A stretch of DNA of 32,403 nt, from positions 1 through 32,403 of the forward strand of contig JAKBAR010000012.1 of assembly GCA_021808925.1 (NCBI GenBank), written 5' to 3'. The notes beneath the pieces are model-generated. The model searched no databases, was not told the DNA's origin, and worked only from the letters and a program-made list of their open reading frames with translations. The position numbers and the translations under genes are program-made. Source of the stretch: Pseudomonadota bacterium. GTDB lineage: Bacteria > Pseudomonadota > Alphaproteobacteria > Paracaedibacterales > JAKBAR01. This document shows, one piece after another, positions 21,064 to 30,865 of this stretch (position 1 is its first letter; each line of letters starts with the position of its first letter).

Positions 21064-23817
21064 ATGACAACACACGCATCTGCCGCAGACATTAAGCCCG
21101 TTGCTATCGAAGAGGAGATGAAAAGCTCTTACCTTGACTATGCTATGTCGGTGATTGTGTCGCGTGCTCTTCCTGATGTGCGTGATGGACTTAAACCTGT
21201 GCATCGGCGTATTCTTTTTGCGATGAAGGAGGCGGGGAATGACTATAACCGGCCTTACCGTAAGTCTGCGCGCGTCGTTGGTGACGTCATTGGTAAATAC
21301 CATCCTCATGGGGATAGTCCGATTTATGATGCCATGGTGCGTATGGCGCAGCCCTTTTCCATGCGAGATTTGCTTGTGGATGGTCAAGGAAACTATGGCT
21401 CTATTGACGGCGATCCTCCGGCTGCGATGCGTTATACAGAGGCGCGCCTTACAAAACAAGCGCACTTTTTGTTGGAAGATATTGATAAAGAAACCGTTGA
21501 TTTTCAATCAAACTATGACGAGTCGCTTGTTGAGCCTTCTGTGCTTCCTGCGCGGTTTCCAAACATTCTTATTAATGGCGCCAATGGTATCGCTGTGGGT
21601 ATGGCAACGTCGATACCTCCCCATAACCTTGGGGAAATTATTGATGCGTGCTGTGCGCTTGTTGATCATCCAGAGATGACTTTCGAAGAGCTTGTTCGCT
21701 ATGTTCCAGGGCCTGATTTTCCAACGGGCTCGCTGATTTTAGGGCGCACAGGTATTTATAATGCGTACCGCACGGGGCGTGGTAGCATTACGATGCGCGG
21801 CAAAACCAGTGTCGAGATTTTGCGTGAAAATCGCCAAGCCATTCTTATCTCAGAAATTCCCTATCAAGTAAATAAAGCGCGTCTTGTCGAGCGAATTGCG
21901 GAACTTGTGAAGGAAAAAGTAATCGAGGGAATTTCGGATTTGCGCGATGAATCCGATCGTGATGGCATTCGTATCGTCATCGAGCTTAAGCGCGACGCTG
22001 TGGCGGATGTTGTTCTGAATCTTCTTTATAAGCATACACCGCTGCAATCGAATTTTAGTGCGAATATGCTGGCGCTTCATCACGGGCGTCCAGAGACGAT
22101 GAATCTGCGCCAGATGCTCGATGCTTTTTTAGAATTTCGTGAAGAGGTGATTTATCGTCGTACGCGCTATGAGCTGAATCAAGCGCGTGATAAGGCGCAC
22201 CTTTTCCTTGGGCTTGCTTTGGCTGTGGCGAATATTGACCGCGTGATTGAGCTGATTCGCAAAGCATCCGATCGGCATGTTGCGAAAGAGCAGCTCATGA
22301 CAACGCCTTGGGATGCATGGGATGTGCGTTCATTCATTAAACTTGTCGACTATAAAGATCTTGATGATAACGATCCCGTTTATTACCTCACAGAGGCTCA
22401 GGCAACAGCGATTCTTGATTTGCGCCTCCACCGCTTAACGAATCTCGAGCGAGATAAAATCGCAACGGATCTTCATGGGCTGATTAAAGATATCGAGGGC
22501 TTTTTAGAAATTTTAGGTTCAAGGGCAAAACTTTTGGAGGTTCTTAAAGGCGAACTTCTTTCGATTAAAGATCAGTTTGCCACAAAGCGCAAAAGTGAGA
22601 TTGTTGATTTTGATGGTGATGTCGATTTTGAAGATCTTATTCAGCGCGAAGATATGGTCGTCACCGTTAGCTTAGAGGGCTATATCAAACGTGTGCCACT
22701 TGATACGTATCGTGCGCAAAAACGTGGGGGCAAGGGCCGTTCAGGGATGACGACCAAGGATGAGGATAGTGTTCGCGATATTTTTGTGGCGAATACCCAC
22801 AGCCTTGTGCTTTTTTTCTCCACTACGGGGAAAGTCTATCAGCTCAAAGTTTACAAGCTTCCTCTTGGCAATCCACAGTCAAAAGGGCGACCTATTGTGA
22901 ACCTGTTGCCGCTTCAACAAAACGAGACAATTTCAACGGTTCTCGTGCTACCAGATGTTGAGGATGCGAACACAACGTATATGATGTTCGCGACCTCAAA
23001 AGGACATGTGCGCCGCAACCGTGTGTCGGATTTTACAAATATTAATGCTTCTGGAAAAATTGCGATCAAATTGGACGAGGATGAGTCGCTGATTGCTGTG
23101 CGCGTTTGCCATGATGATGAGGAGATTATGCTCTTTACGCATCAAGGAAAAGTGATTCGTTTTGAAGTGACGGATGTGCGTGTATTTGCAGGCCGTGATT
23201 CAAATGGTGTGCGCGGTATTCGCCTTGCGCCCAAAGATAGCGTCATGAGCATGACCGTTGTGGGCCATCAAAAAGATATTACAATCGCAGAACGCTATAG
23301 CTATTTGAAACATGCTGCGAAATTACGTCAAAGCGATGACAGTGTTGATGAATCGACTGAAAAAGACGATGAGGATGGAGCCGAGGATTTAAGTGTTGAA
23401 ACGGTGCAGTTGACACAAGAGCGTCTTCAAGAGCTTGCGGACCGTGAGGAATTTATTTTAACTGTCACAGAAAAAGGTTTTGGTAAACGCACATCCTTTT
23501 ATGAATATCGCACGATTCATCGCGGGGGAAGTGGCATTCGCAATATCTCCATTACCTCTAAAAATGGTCCTGTGATTGCGTCTTTTCCTGTGACAAACAA
23601 TGACGACATTATGCTTGTGACGGATCAGGGGCAGCTTATTCGTTGCCCTGTGAACGATATTCGTATGACGGGCCGTAATGCCCAAGGTGTGATCGTTTTT
23701 CGTGTCAATGCCAATGAAAAAGTTGTTGCAGTTAGCTGTATTGAGAAAGACGAAACTGAGGCTGATACTTTCGAGGAGTTACCTTCTGATGAAAAACATT
23801 CTGATGATGAACGTTAG
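21064..23817 (+). CDS. gyrA: DNA gyrase subunit A
   Basis: 917 residues. It cuts and rejoins DNA in gyrase, introducing negative supercoils with GyrB. The winged-helix/tower core is at 1-530, with catalytic Tyr124 in [10 protein letters not shown]. The quinolone-resistance region reads [15 protein letters not shown]: Ser85 and Asp89 equal E. coli Ser83 and Asp87, but Pro86 replaces Ala84. The GyrA box QKRGGKG near residue 552 marks it as gyrase rather than topoisomerase IV (ParC), and six C-terminal blades follow. An acidic insert ([18 protein letters not shown], near residues 760-780) lies between blades, and the tail is acidic. rmuC follows after three bases on the same strand. Confidence 0.98.
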   Translation: MTTHASAADIKPVAIEEEMKSSYLDYAMSVIVSRALPDVRDGLKPVHRRILFAMKEAGNDYNRPYRKSARVVGDVIGKYHPHGDSPIYDAMVRMAQPFSMRDLLVDGQGNYGSIDGDPPAAMRYTEARLTKQAHFLLEDIDKETVDFQSNYDESLVEPSVLPARFPNILINGANGIAVGMATSIPPHNLGEIIDACCALVDHPEMTFEELVRYVPGPDFPTGSLILGRTGIYNAYRTGRGSITMRGKTSVEILRENRQAILISEIPYQVNKARLVERIAELVKEKVIEGISDLRDESDRDGIRIVIELKRDAVADVVLNLLYKHTPLQSNFSANMLALHHGRPETMNLRQMLDAFLEFREEVIYRRTRYELNQARDKAHLFLGLALAVANIDRVIELIRKASDRHVAKEQLMTTPWDAWDVRSFIKLVDYKDLDDNDPVYYLTEAQATAILDLRLHRLTNLERDKIATDLHGLIKDIEGFLEILGSRAKLLEVLKGELLSIKDQFATKRKSEIVDFDGDVDFEDLIQREDMVVTVSLEGYIKRVPLDTYRAQKRGGKGRSGMTTKDEDSVRDIFVANTHSLVLFFSTTGKVYQLKVYKLPLGNPQSKGRPIVNLLPLQQNETISTVLVLPDVEDANTTYMMFATSKGHVRRNRVSDFTNINASGKIAIKLDEDESLIAVRVCHDDEEIMLFTHQGKVIRFEVTDVRVFAGRDSNGVRGIRLAPKDSVMSMTVVGHQKDITIAERYSYLKHAAKLRQSDDSVDESTEKDDEDGAEDLSVETVQLTQERLQELADREEFILTVTEKGFGKRTSFYEYRTIHRGGSGIRNISITSKNGPVIASFPVTNNDDIMLVTDQGQLIRCPVNDIRMTGRNAQGVIVFRVNANEKVVAVSCIEKDETEADTFEELPSDEKHSDDER

Positions 23818-23820
23818 TTT

Positions 23821-25428
23821 ATGACATTCCTGGAGATTTTGTTAGGCGTTTTGTGTGTTTGTTTTTTTGCTGCAGCTATGGGGATTTATCTTTCATCACA
23901 GCACAGAAAACGAGCATTGAAAACGCGCTTTGCCCATGAAATTCATCATCTTAATCATAGTTTGCGTGAGGCGGAGCAGCATAAAGATGCTCTGACGCAT
24001 CAGTTACAACAGCGTGATCAAAAAATAGAAAATTTGCAACTGACCGTGACAGAACTTACGGGGGAAAATGCAAGTAAAGCGGCGGAACTTAGTTTTCTCA
24101 AAGATATTCAAGAAAACTTTGCGCAACAGCGTGAGAAAGTCGATGAGCTTTTAAAGGATAATAGTTATCTCAAGGCGACGCTTCAACAGGAGCAAACGCA
24201 AGCAGCAGAAAAGCTCCGCCTTTTGCAAAATGCGGAGGATAAACTTCAAACACAGTTTAAAGCCCTTTCATCAGAAATTTTTGCTCAGAGCAATAAATCT
24301 TTTTTAGACCTTGCAAATTCAACATTGCGGGCGGCTATGGAAAAATCAAGTCTCGATATGGCGAATTCTTTGGAAAAAAAAGAGCAGGCGATTCAAACAC
24401 TTGTGCAGCCGATTCAAACAGCTTTGGGGCAAGTTGATCTTAAAATTCAGGCCCTTGAAAAAGAGCGCGTAGGGGCTTATGAAACGCTTAAAACACAAGT
24501 GCATCATCTGATTTCAGGACAAAAAGAGCTGCGTTTTGAGACAGCGAATCTCGTGAAAGCGCTGCGCACACCTCAAGTGCGTGGAAAGTGGGGAGAAATG
24601 CAACTGCGCCGCGTCGTCGAGGTGGCAGGGATGACATCTCACTGTGACTTTATCGAGCAATCCTCTGCGATAGATAGTGATAGTGGTGCACGGATGCGCC
24701 CGGATATGATTATTCATCTGCCTGGAAATAATAAAATTATTGTGGATGCAAAAGCTCCTCTTATGGCGTATTTAGAAGCTCTTGATATGACGGATGAAAA
24801 TCTTCGTCTTCAAAAACTCCAAGAGCATGCGAAACATGTACGTGCTCATATTAAAGCATTGAGCCAGCGTTCCTATTTTGAACAGTTTGAGCAAAGTCCG
24901 GATTTCGTTGTGCTTTTTCTCCCGGGTGAGATGTTTTTTAGTGCGGCCCTCGAGCAAGATCCAGAGCTTTTAGAATTGGGTTTTAAGGACAAAGTTATTC
25001 TTGCAACGCCAACCACCCTCATTGCGTTGCTCCGTGCCGTTGCCTATGGTTGGCGCCATGAATCCCTTGCTGAAAATGCCAAGGCGATTAGTAAGCTTGG
25101 CCAAGAATTGAGTAAACGTGTCTCTGATCTGGCAAATCATATGGTGCGTCTTGGTAAAAATATTGGTCATGTGGTCGATAGCTATAATCAAACGGTGGGG
25201 ACACTCGAGCGCCGTGTTCTCGTTTCTGCAAGAAAATTCAAGGATTTTGACACGCATGCGGAGGACATTAGTGATGTTCCTTCCCTTGCGCATATGCCCC
25301 GCCAGATACAAGCCCTTGAACTCTTGGAAAAATCCAGTAACAATAAAGATCTGTCTTTTGAGGAAAATGCAAGCCATGATGATGCTCATAATGATGTTAT
25401 ATCGAATGCTACAACTAAGGCTGCTTAG
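23821..25428 (+). CDS. rmuC: DNA recombination protein RmuC
   Basis: 535 residues. One N-terminal membrane helix (residues 4-25, LEILLGVLCVCFFAAAMGIY), then a long coiled coil (about 30-200), then the RmuC domain (about 205-490). This contains VRGKWGEMQLRRVVEVAGM, then MRPDMIIHLPGNNKIIVDAKAPL (a PD-(D/E)xK-like strand), and later FLPGEMFFSAALEQDPEL. In E. coli RmuC limits inversions at short inverted repeats; the biochemical reaction is not settled. It starts three bases after gyrA and is probably cotranscribed. The gene for the DUF4139-like exported protein starts inside its 3' end. Confidence 0.95.
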   Translation: MTFLEILLGVLCVCFFAAAMGIYLSSQHRKRALKTRFAHEIHHLNHSLREAEQHKDALTHQLQQRDQKIENLQLTVTELTGENASKAAELSFLKDIQENFAQQREKVDELLKDNSYLKATLQQEQTQAAEKLRLLQNAEDKLQTQFKALSSEIFAQSNKSFLDLANSTLRAAMEKSSLDMANSLEKKEQAIQTLVQPIQTALGQVDLKIQALEKERVGAYETLKTQVHHLISGQKELRFETANLVKALRTPQVRGKWGEMQLRRVVEVAGMTSHCDFIEQSSAIDSDSGARMRPDMIIHLPGNNKIIVDAKAPLMAYLEALDMTDENLRLQKLQEHAKHVRAHIKALSQRSYFEQFEQSPDFVVLFLPGEMFFSAALEQDPELLELGFKDKVILATPTTLIALLRAVAYGWRHESLAENAKAISKLGQELSKRVSDLANHMVRLGKNIGHVVDSYNQTVGTLERRVLVSARKFKDFDTHAEDISDVPSLAHMPRQIQALELLEKSSNNKDLSFEENASHDDAHNDVISNATTKAA

Positions 25429-26602
25429 AAAATGTATCAATAGATTGGCGATGATCGCTGTTTTAGGGATCAGCACCCTTTATGCCGATGCGCAAAAAGC
25501 ACCCGCTCCTCCTTCATCTTCTGCGGCCCTCATTAATATCACTCTCTATCCCAACGGTACTGCCGCTGCTCTTAAAAAAATCAAAGCGGATCTCAAAACA
25601 GGTTATCAAAATCTGATTTATGATAAAATTCCAAAGACGCTTGATCCCACAAGTCTTATTGTAACATTAGATGCAGAGGATGCTCATATGCAGCTTTTGG
25701 GACAATTTATCAGTGATGATATGCAAAAGCTAAATCTTGAGGTTTTAAGTAGTTATGATCAGGTTAAAATTCTCAACATTTACTATGTTTTTTCAGGGAT
25801 CACATGGGATGTTTATTACACAGGAATTTTATCGAGTGATCAAAAAACGCTCACGCTAAGTGGGTGGATCGAGGTTACCAATAAATCGGGTTCAACGATT
25901 GATCAAGCACAAATCTATTTGGATGGCAGTGCGACAAAAATAACACCTGATGCGCTGACTGTGATGGATCACTCAAAGAGCCATTTTCGCTATCTCATCC
26001 CACGTGTGATCACGCTTCCTGAGGATAAAAAAATCTATATTAGCTTTATCAACGCCATTCATATTCCCCTTGAAGAGGAAAATATTATTAATCTTGGTGG
26101 GGCGTATCTTGACGATCTTAAAGGAGAGATACAGCATCCCAATATTCAGCGTGTGATTCAATTCTCAAATGATGAAAAAAACGGGCTCAATATGACGCTC
26201 CCTGCGGGGAAAATTACGCTTTTTCAAGGACATGAAAATGGTCTAACTGAATTTATTGGCCAGGCTATGATTCAAGAGACGCCGCTTGGGGGGAAAGTTC
26301 CAATTGATATCGGTCATGATTTCTATCAGGGAAGTGTTGTGTGCGAGCTCGAGCAAACAGACTATAAAAAGAATTCTGTGAAAAGCAGCGAAGCTGGGTA
26401 CAGGCTTGTGATTCACAATAAAGGTAAAGCCCCTCTTTCAATCCGGGCTGTTCTCCCCTTGCCAAAGTGTCATTGGACGATGGTGCGCAACTCTCTTCCT
26501 TTTGACGTGAATGGTGAGGCTGTTTCCTTTGATATCCCAAATGTTGCGGCAAGTGAGACGCCCTTCGAGTTGAAATATCGTATTAAGGTGGATGGTCACT
26601 AG
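25406..26602 (+). CDS. Exported DUF4139-like protein
   Basis: About 398 residues from ATG 25406, overlapping rmuC by 23 bases. The chosen start gives a basic n-region (RLLRKCINR), hydrophobic core (LAMIAVLGISTLY) and ADA cleavage site. The mature protein begins with a proline-rich stretch, then INITLYPNGTAAALKKIKAD...GYQNLIYDKIPKTLDPTSL, which matches the N-terminal pattern of DUF4139/mucoidy-inhibitor-like proteins (beta strand, gain of a coiled segment, then LP..LdptSl). The C-terminal half is beta-rich (VEVTNKSGSTI..AQIYL; LPLPKCHW), as expected for that family. Function is unknown; location is periplasmic or surface. It ends the gyrA-rmuC unit. Confidence 0.72.
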   Translation: MLQLRLLRKCINRLAMIAVLGISTLYADAQKAPAPPSSSAALINITLYPNGTAAALKKIKADLKTGYQNLIYDKIPKTLDPTSLIVTLDAEDAHMQLLGQFISDDMQKLNLEVLSSYDQVKILNIYYVFSGITWDVYYTGILSSDQKTLTLSGWIEVTNKSGSTIDQAQIYLDGSATKITPDALTVMDHSKSHFRYLIPRVITLPEDKKIYISFINAIHIPLEEENIINLGGAYLDDLKGEIQHPNIQRVIQFSNDEKNGLNMTLPAGKITLFQGHENGLTEFIGQAMIQETPLGGKVPIDIGHDFYQGSVVCELEQTDYKKNSVKSSEAGYRLVIHNKGKAPLSIRAVLPLPKCHWTMVRNSLPFDVNGEAVSFDIPNVAASETPFELKYRIKVDGH

Positions 26603-26780
26603 AGTTTTTTCTCTTGGAAAGTTTTTTTGATTCACCTTGAAGATCTTGAAGATAAAGTGGATCAAAGAAATCATTGTTTTTTATTTTTACGAATTATTAA
26701 CTTTTTTAGCTGAGAATATACCTTGTTGCTTAAAAGCACTATTAATAAATGTTTCAATCTGTATGAAAAGGAAAATAGTA

Positions 26781-27248
26781 ATGAAAAAGTTAGGATTAGT
26801 ATCGTTGTTTTTAGTCGGTGCGGTAGGAGTTCAATCTTCTCATGTGATGGCAGGATCTAACGATGAAAGCCTTGAGTCGAGAGTTCAAAAACTTGAAAAA
26901 CAAGTTGCACTCCTTAAGAGAGATACACAAGATCACTCAAAGCATATTAATGCAGAGTGGGGGATGCATCTGTCTGAAATTATGAGTGATTTTAAAGTTC
27001 TTAATAGTTCTGCTTTAGACGAGGCGCTCAAGGCTGAGGTAGATAAAAAAAAATATGAATCTATTTTCGAAAATAGAGATGAATTGAAAGTAAAGCCTGA
27101 TGTTACATCGCAAAAAAAAGCTAAGGCCCTTGTAAAGGAGCTTATGGATGTTGCTGCTACATTTAAGACAAAAGACCAAGAACTCAAATCGCGTATAATG
27201 AAGGTTGTTAAGGAGCATCACGATCTTATTGAGGGGAAAAATCTTTAA
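26781..27248 (+). CDS. Exported coiled-coil protein of unknown function
   Basis: 155 residues from ATG 26781. Signal peptide MKKLGLVSLFLVGAVGVQSS, then HVMA with cleavage before GSNDES. The mature part starts with heptad-like helix (SLESRVQKLEKQVALLKRDTQ) and is helical throughout, ending in a Lys/Glu-rich segment. AAGGAAAA about ten bases upstream is the ribosome-binding site; an in-frame ATG at 26763 is possible but would add six residues before the n-region. The 178-base spacer upstream is AT-rich and holds no recognised site beyond a 9-bp duplication (CTTGAAGAT). A hairpin terminator follows. Similar in size and style to the protein at 2310, but not clearly homologous. Confidence 0.75.
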   Translation: MKKLGLVSLFLVGAVGVQSSHVMAGSNDESLESRVQKLEKQVALLKRDTQDHSKHINAEWGMHLSEIMSDFKVLNSSALDEALKAEVDKKKYESIFENRDELKVKPDVTSQKKAKALVKELMDVAATFKTKDQELKSRIMKVVKEHHDLIEGKNL

Positions 27249-27263
27249 AAATAACTATATCAT

Positions 27264-27287
27264 AGAGGGTAGTCACGGCTATCCTCT
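27264..27287 (+). terminator. Hairpin terminator after the exported coiled-coil gene
   Basis: AGAGGGTAG (27264-27272), six-base loop, CTATCCTCT (27279-27287): a nine-pair stem with one G-U pair, 15 bases after the stop. Only TTT follows directly, so the T tract is weak. Confidence 0.6.
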
Positions 27288-27337
27288 TTCCTAACATGAC
27301 ATGAGCACGAGTACATGAGAAGGCGCCCGCCTCCTTT

Positions 27338-27370
27338 TATCCCCATATTATCCCCATATTATCCCCATAG
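27338..27370. repeat. Triple 11-bp direct repeat with near-DnaA boxes, upstream of rseP
   Basis: TATCCCCATAT occurs three times in tandem (27338-27348, 27349-27359, 27360-27370; the last ends in G). Shifting the frame by one base, the second and third units read TTATCCCCA and the first TTATCCCCA as well; this is one mismatch from the E. coli DnaA box TTATCCACA. The 11-bp period places all sites on one face of the helix. It ends 27 bases before the rseP -35. Confidence 0.8.
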
Positions 27371-27396
27371 AAGAAACGTTCTAAGGTAACACTTTA

Positions 27397-27425
27397 TGGA
27401 CAAGGGCATGACAATTCGCTAAGAT
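27397..27425 (+). promoter_or_regulatory. Putative sigma-70 promoter of rseP-bamA-skp
   Basis: TGGACA (27397-27402; five of six -35 bases), a 17-base spacer, TAAGAT (27420-27425; four of six -10 bases). It lies 30 bases before the rseP ATG and 27 bases after the triple repeat, so the repeat is well placed to be its regulatory site. Confidence 0.55.
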
Positions 27426-27455
27426 GTCTCAAATCTATGTTTATTTTTCTGAGAA

Positions 27456-28571
27456 ATGATGTTTTTTGTTGAGTACGTCCTTCCGTTTGTTGTGGCTTTG
27501 ACGGTTTTAGTTTTTATTCATGAGCTTGGCCATTATTTTCCGGCCCGCCGTAACGGTGTAAAGGTCGAGGTTTTCTCCATAGGATTTGGCCCAGAGCTTT
27601 TTGGTTTTTTTGATAAACATGGCACGCGGTGGAAATTTAGTGTTATTCCTCTTGGGGGCTATGTGCGCATGTTTGGCGATGCGGATGCTGCGAGCCGGCC
27701 CGATCACGAGGCTTCATCTAAGATGAATGCCAAAGACTATGCGCTGACCCATCAAAGCAAAACCGTGTGGCAACGCATGGCGATTAGTTTCGGGGGACCT
27801 TTGGCGAATCTTCTCTTTGCTGTGGTAGCCATGGCGATTCTTTTTCTGGTTAAAGGTCATCCAGTCCTTCCCTCAACCGTCCAAGAAGTGCGCCCCGACA
27901 GTGTGGCGATGCAGCTTGGGATAAAGGCAAATGATCGCATTACAGAGTTTAATGGAACAAAAGTCGCAACCTTTAAGGAGCTCCGTGCGGCCATTGCAGC
28001 ATTCGAAGGGCATGATCTTAAAGTCACGGTGGAGCGTGATAATGAACCTGTGGTGCTTTCTCTTAAAAAAACAGAAACGTTCGCAAAACCCTTTGTTTTA
28101 GGTGTGGTTCCAGGCGCGCCTGAATTTGAAAAGCGTGGTGCAATTGATTCGGTCATATCCGCATTTACAACAACCTATGAGATGTCGCGGGACGTCGTTG
28201 TCACAATTAGTGAAACAGTGATTGGTAAACGCAAAGGAGGAGAGCTCGGCGGTATTCTTTCCATTGGCGAAATGGCAGGCAAAAGTGCGCAATCAAGTGC
28301 AGCAAGTTTTATTTGGTTTTTGGCACTCCTTTCCATTAACTTAGGTATGTTGAATCTTTTCCCTCTGCCGATGCTGGATGGCGGGCATATTCTTTTTTAC
28401 ATTATCGAAGCTGTACGTGGGCGCCCTGTTCCTGTGAAGGCGCAAGAGTATACTTTTCTTGCAGGATTCATTATCGTTGTGAGTCTCATGCTTTTTGTGA
28501 CATGGAATGACCTTAGCCGCCTCAAAGTGTTTGAGTCTTTAGGCCAAATACTCCATCTCACCTCAAAATAA
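27456..28571 (+). CDS. rseP: RIP metalloprotease RseP (site-2 protease)
   Basis: 371 residues, an inner-membrane zinc protease that cleaves anti-sigma factors and leftover signal peptides inside the bilayer. HELGH at residues 22-26 is the zinc site in TM1, followed by RRNGVKVEVFSIGFGPEL, and LDGGH (307-311) in NLFPLPMLDGGH supplies the third zinc ligand. Four hydrophobic segments are visible. There is one PDZ domain (about 135-205), where E. coli RseP has two tandem ones, a common alphaproteobacterial layout. TM1 reads HYFPARR where most have HFxxARR. It is the first gene of rseP-bamA-skp; bamA starts 35 bases downstream. Two adjacent ATGs (27456, 27459); either may be used. Confidence 0.95.
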   Translation: MMFFVEYVLPFVVALTVLVFIHELGHYFPARRNGVKVEVFSIGFGPELFGFFDKHGTRWKFSVIPLGGYVRMFGDADAASRPDHEASSKMNAKDYALTHQSKTVWQRMAISFGGPLANLLFAVVAMAILFLVKGHPVLPSTVQEVRPDSVAMQLGIKANDRITEFNGTKVATFKELRAAIAAFEGHDLKVTVERDNEPVVLSLKKTETFAKPFVLGVVPGAPEFEKRGAIDSVISAFTTTYEMSRDVVVTISETVIGKRKGGELGGILSIGEMAGKSAQSSAASFIWFLALLSINLGMLNLFPLPMLDGGHILFYIIEAVRGRPVPVKAQEYTFLAGFIIVVSLMLFVTWNDLSRLKVFESLGQILHLTSK

Positions 28572-28606
28572 ATCTATCTCACTTTTTGGAGGAATTGAAC
28601 GTCTAT

Positions 28607-30865
28607 ATGAAAAAAATAACCCTTATCACGAGTGCTTTGCTCCTTAGTCTAAGCACACTCTCTATGGTTTGTGCGGAAACTATTTCGATTCAGCGTATTA
28701 CGATTTCTGGGAATAAGCGCATCGAAAGCGATACCATTCTTTCGTATATTCGTATCAAGCCAGGTCAAACAGCAACAGACGATGACGTGAATCAGGCGCT
28801 TAAGGAGCTTTTTGCCACAGGGTTTTTTAATGATGTTAAGGTCAGTGTAGAGGGTGACAACCTTGTTGTGAGTGTCGAGGAAAATCCTATCATTAACCGC
28901 ATTGCCTACGAGGGGAATAGCAAGCTCAAAGAAGAGCAGCTGAAAGAAGAAATTCAATTGCGACCACGGGAGGTTCTCTCGCGGACGAAAATTCAGGCAG
29001 CACAGCAGCGTATTTTAGAAATGTACCGTGCGATGGGGCGCTTTGCGGCGACGGTTGAGCCAAAAATTATTCAATTGGATGATAATCGCTGCGATGTCGT
29101 GTTCGAGATTCATGAGGGCGAAACGACGTATGTGCGCAAAATTAATTTTATCGGCAATAAACACTACAGCCAATCAAAGCTCAAAGATGCGTTGATCACA
29201 AAAGAATACCGTTGGTTCCGTTTTTTTGCGAATGATGACACCTTTGATCCTATGCGTTTTAATGCAGATCAACAGAGTTTGCGCCAATACTATTATGATC
29301 ACGGTCATCCTGACTATCAGCAAATAGCGGCTGTGGCAGAGATCACACCTGACTATAATAGCTACTATTTAAATTTTAGTATTGATGAGGGCAAAGCGTA
29401 TACGTTTGGAACGGTTGGTCTGGTGTCGCTCATTCCTGTTGTGAATGCGGATGAGTTCAAACCACTGATTTTGATTAATAGTGGGGATGTTTTTAGTGCA
29501 AAGATGATCGAGCGCACGATTGAGAAAATCACGGATGCGCTTGGAAACAAAGGCTATGCCTTTACAGAAATTGTGCCTAAAACGACGCGCCATCCAGAAA
29601 CGCAAAAAGTTGACATTGTTTTTGAGATTAAAGAAGGCCCCAAAGTCTATGTTGAGCGCATTGATATTCAAGGGAATGACCGCACGCGTGATTATGTGAT
29701 CCGTCGTGAGTTGACCATTCATGAGGGCGATGCACTGAACACGTCGCGCATTAAGCGTTCCGAGCGCAACCTTAAAGACCTTGGTTACTTTAAAAATGTG
29801 GAAATTATTATTGAGCAAGGGAGTACGCCGGATCGTGCTATTCTTCTTGTCAAAACCGAAGAGCAATCCACAGGTGAGCTTTCCTTTTCTGCAGGATTTT
29901 CAACCATTGATGGTCCTCTTGGGACAATACGTTTTCTCGAGCGGAATTTTATGGGCAAGGGGCAGACTGTTCACTCCGAGCTTTCAATTTCAAAACGCCA
30001 TCAAGATATTAATGTCGGCATTGTCGAGCCGTATCTTTTTGGTCGCCAGCTTGAGGGAAGTTTGGATGCTTTTGCGTACCGTTCAACGCGTTTTAGCTCC
30101 TATACACAAATTACAAAAGGTCTTTCTCCAAGTATTGGGTATAGGCTGACAGAGCACCTTTCGCAGGTTCTGAGTTACACTATCAAGCAAGACCGTGTGA
30201 GCCATATTTCAAGCCAGGCTTCTAGTTTCTTGCGCGGACAAGGTGGAGGATATGTAACCTCTGAAATTGGTCAAACGCTTTATTACGATCGACGTGATAG
30301 TCGTATTGATCCCACAAGTGGGTACGTTTTGACACTCTCAAACTCCTACGCAGGTCTCGGGGGGCAGGCAAAATACTTTAAACACATCCTAGGGGGGACG
30401 CTTTATTACTCCCCCATTGAGGACGTCGTGATGGCACTCAAGGGAAGTTATGGTGTGATGCAAAAGGCAGGAAAACGTATTCGCATCGTCGATAGTTTCT
30501 TCCTTGGTGCAGACTCTTTCCGAGGCTTCCAGTACGGTGGTCTTGGTCCCCATGATAACCGCACAGGCGATCCGCTTGGTGGTACGCGTTTTTGGGTGAC
30601 AACAGCTGAAGCGATGTTCCCTATTGGTTTGCCGAATGAATTTGGTGTGAAGGGTGCTGTGTTCACAGATGTGGGTACGATTTGGAAATCCACAGAAACA
30701 GGTCCTTTCGTGCGTGATAATAAGTATATTCGGGCATCATGGGGTGTGGGTCTTGTGTGGAATTCACCTTTTGGACCGATTCGTATTGACTATGCAACAC
30801 CCTTTAGAAAAGATAAAATGGATGATACACAGCGGTTCCTTATCGGATTTAAATCGAAACTCTGA
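28607..30865 (+). CDS. bamA: Outer membrane protein assembly factor BamA
   Basis: 752 residues. The central Omp85 subunit, which inserts beta-barrel proteins into the outer membrane. The signal peptide (MKKITLITSALLLSLSTLSM, cleavage near VCAE) is followed by five POTRA domains (about 24-420; starts such as ISIQRITISGNKRIESDTIL, VDIVFEIKEGPKVYVERI). The 16-strand barrel follows, with the conserved FRGFQ motif (loop 6) near residue 635 and the GGTRFWVTTAEAMFPI strand. The C-terminus ends RFLIGFKSKL, with Leu instead of the usual aromatic residue. GGAGG lies 14 bases from the ATG, an unusually long distance; a TTG at 28586 would precede the signal peptide without support. The stop overlaps skp (TGATG). 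Confidence 0.97.
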   Translation: MKKITLITSALLLSLSTLSMVCAETISIQRITISGNKRIESDTILSYIRIKPGQTATDDDVNQALKELFATGFFNDVKVSVEGDNLVVSVEENPIINRIAYEGNSKLKEEQLKEEIQLRPREVLSRTKIQAAQQRILEMYRAMGRFAATVEPKIIQLDDNRCDVVFEIHEGETTYVRKINFIGNKHYSQSKLKDALITKEYRWFRFFANDDTFDPMRFNADQQSLRQYYYDHGHPDYQQIAAVAEITPDYNSYYLNFSIDEGKAYTFGTVGLVSLIPVVNADEFKPLILINSGDVFSAKMIERTIEKITDALGNKGYAFTEIVPKTTRHPETQKVDIVFEIKEGPKVYVERIDIQGNDRTRDYVIRRELTIHEGDALNTSRIKRSERNLKDLGYFKNVEIIIEQGSTPDRAILLVKTEEQSTGELSFSAGFSTIDGPLGTIRFLERNFMGKGQTVHSELSISKRHQDINVGIVEPYLFGRQLEGSLDAFAYRSTRFSSYTQITKGLSPSIGYRLTEHLSQVLSYTIKQDRVSHISSQASSFLRGQGGGYVTSEIGQTLYYDRRDSRIDPTSGYVLTLSNSYAGLGGQAKYFKHILGGTLYYSPIEDVVMALKGSYGVMQKAGKRIRIVDSFFLGADSFRGFQYGGLGPHDNRTGDPLGGTRFWVTTAEAMFPIGLPNEFGVKGAVFTDVGTIWKSTETGPFVRDNKYIRASWGVGLVWNSPFGPIRIDYATPFRKDKMDDTQRFLIGFKSKL

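Noticed and set aside
25118-25405. Extended N-terminus for the DUF4139-like protein
   Set aside because: The upstream part is an out-of-frame reading of rmuC; the signal peptide begins at 25406.
26640-26662. Tandem CTTGAAGAT duplication upstream of the 26781 gene
   Set aside because: Nine-bp duplication in AT-rich DNA with no promoter or gene context; too short to interpret.
27338-27370. Reading the triple repeat as a CRISPR array or chromosomal origin
   Set aside because: The units are contiguous with no spacers, so not CRISPR; only three boxes and no AT-rich unwinding region or origin-type gene set, so an origin is not supported.
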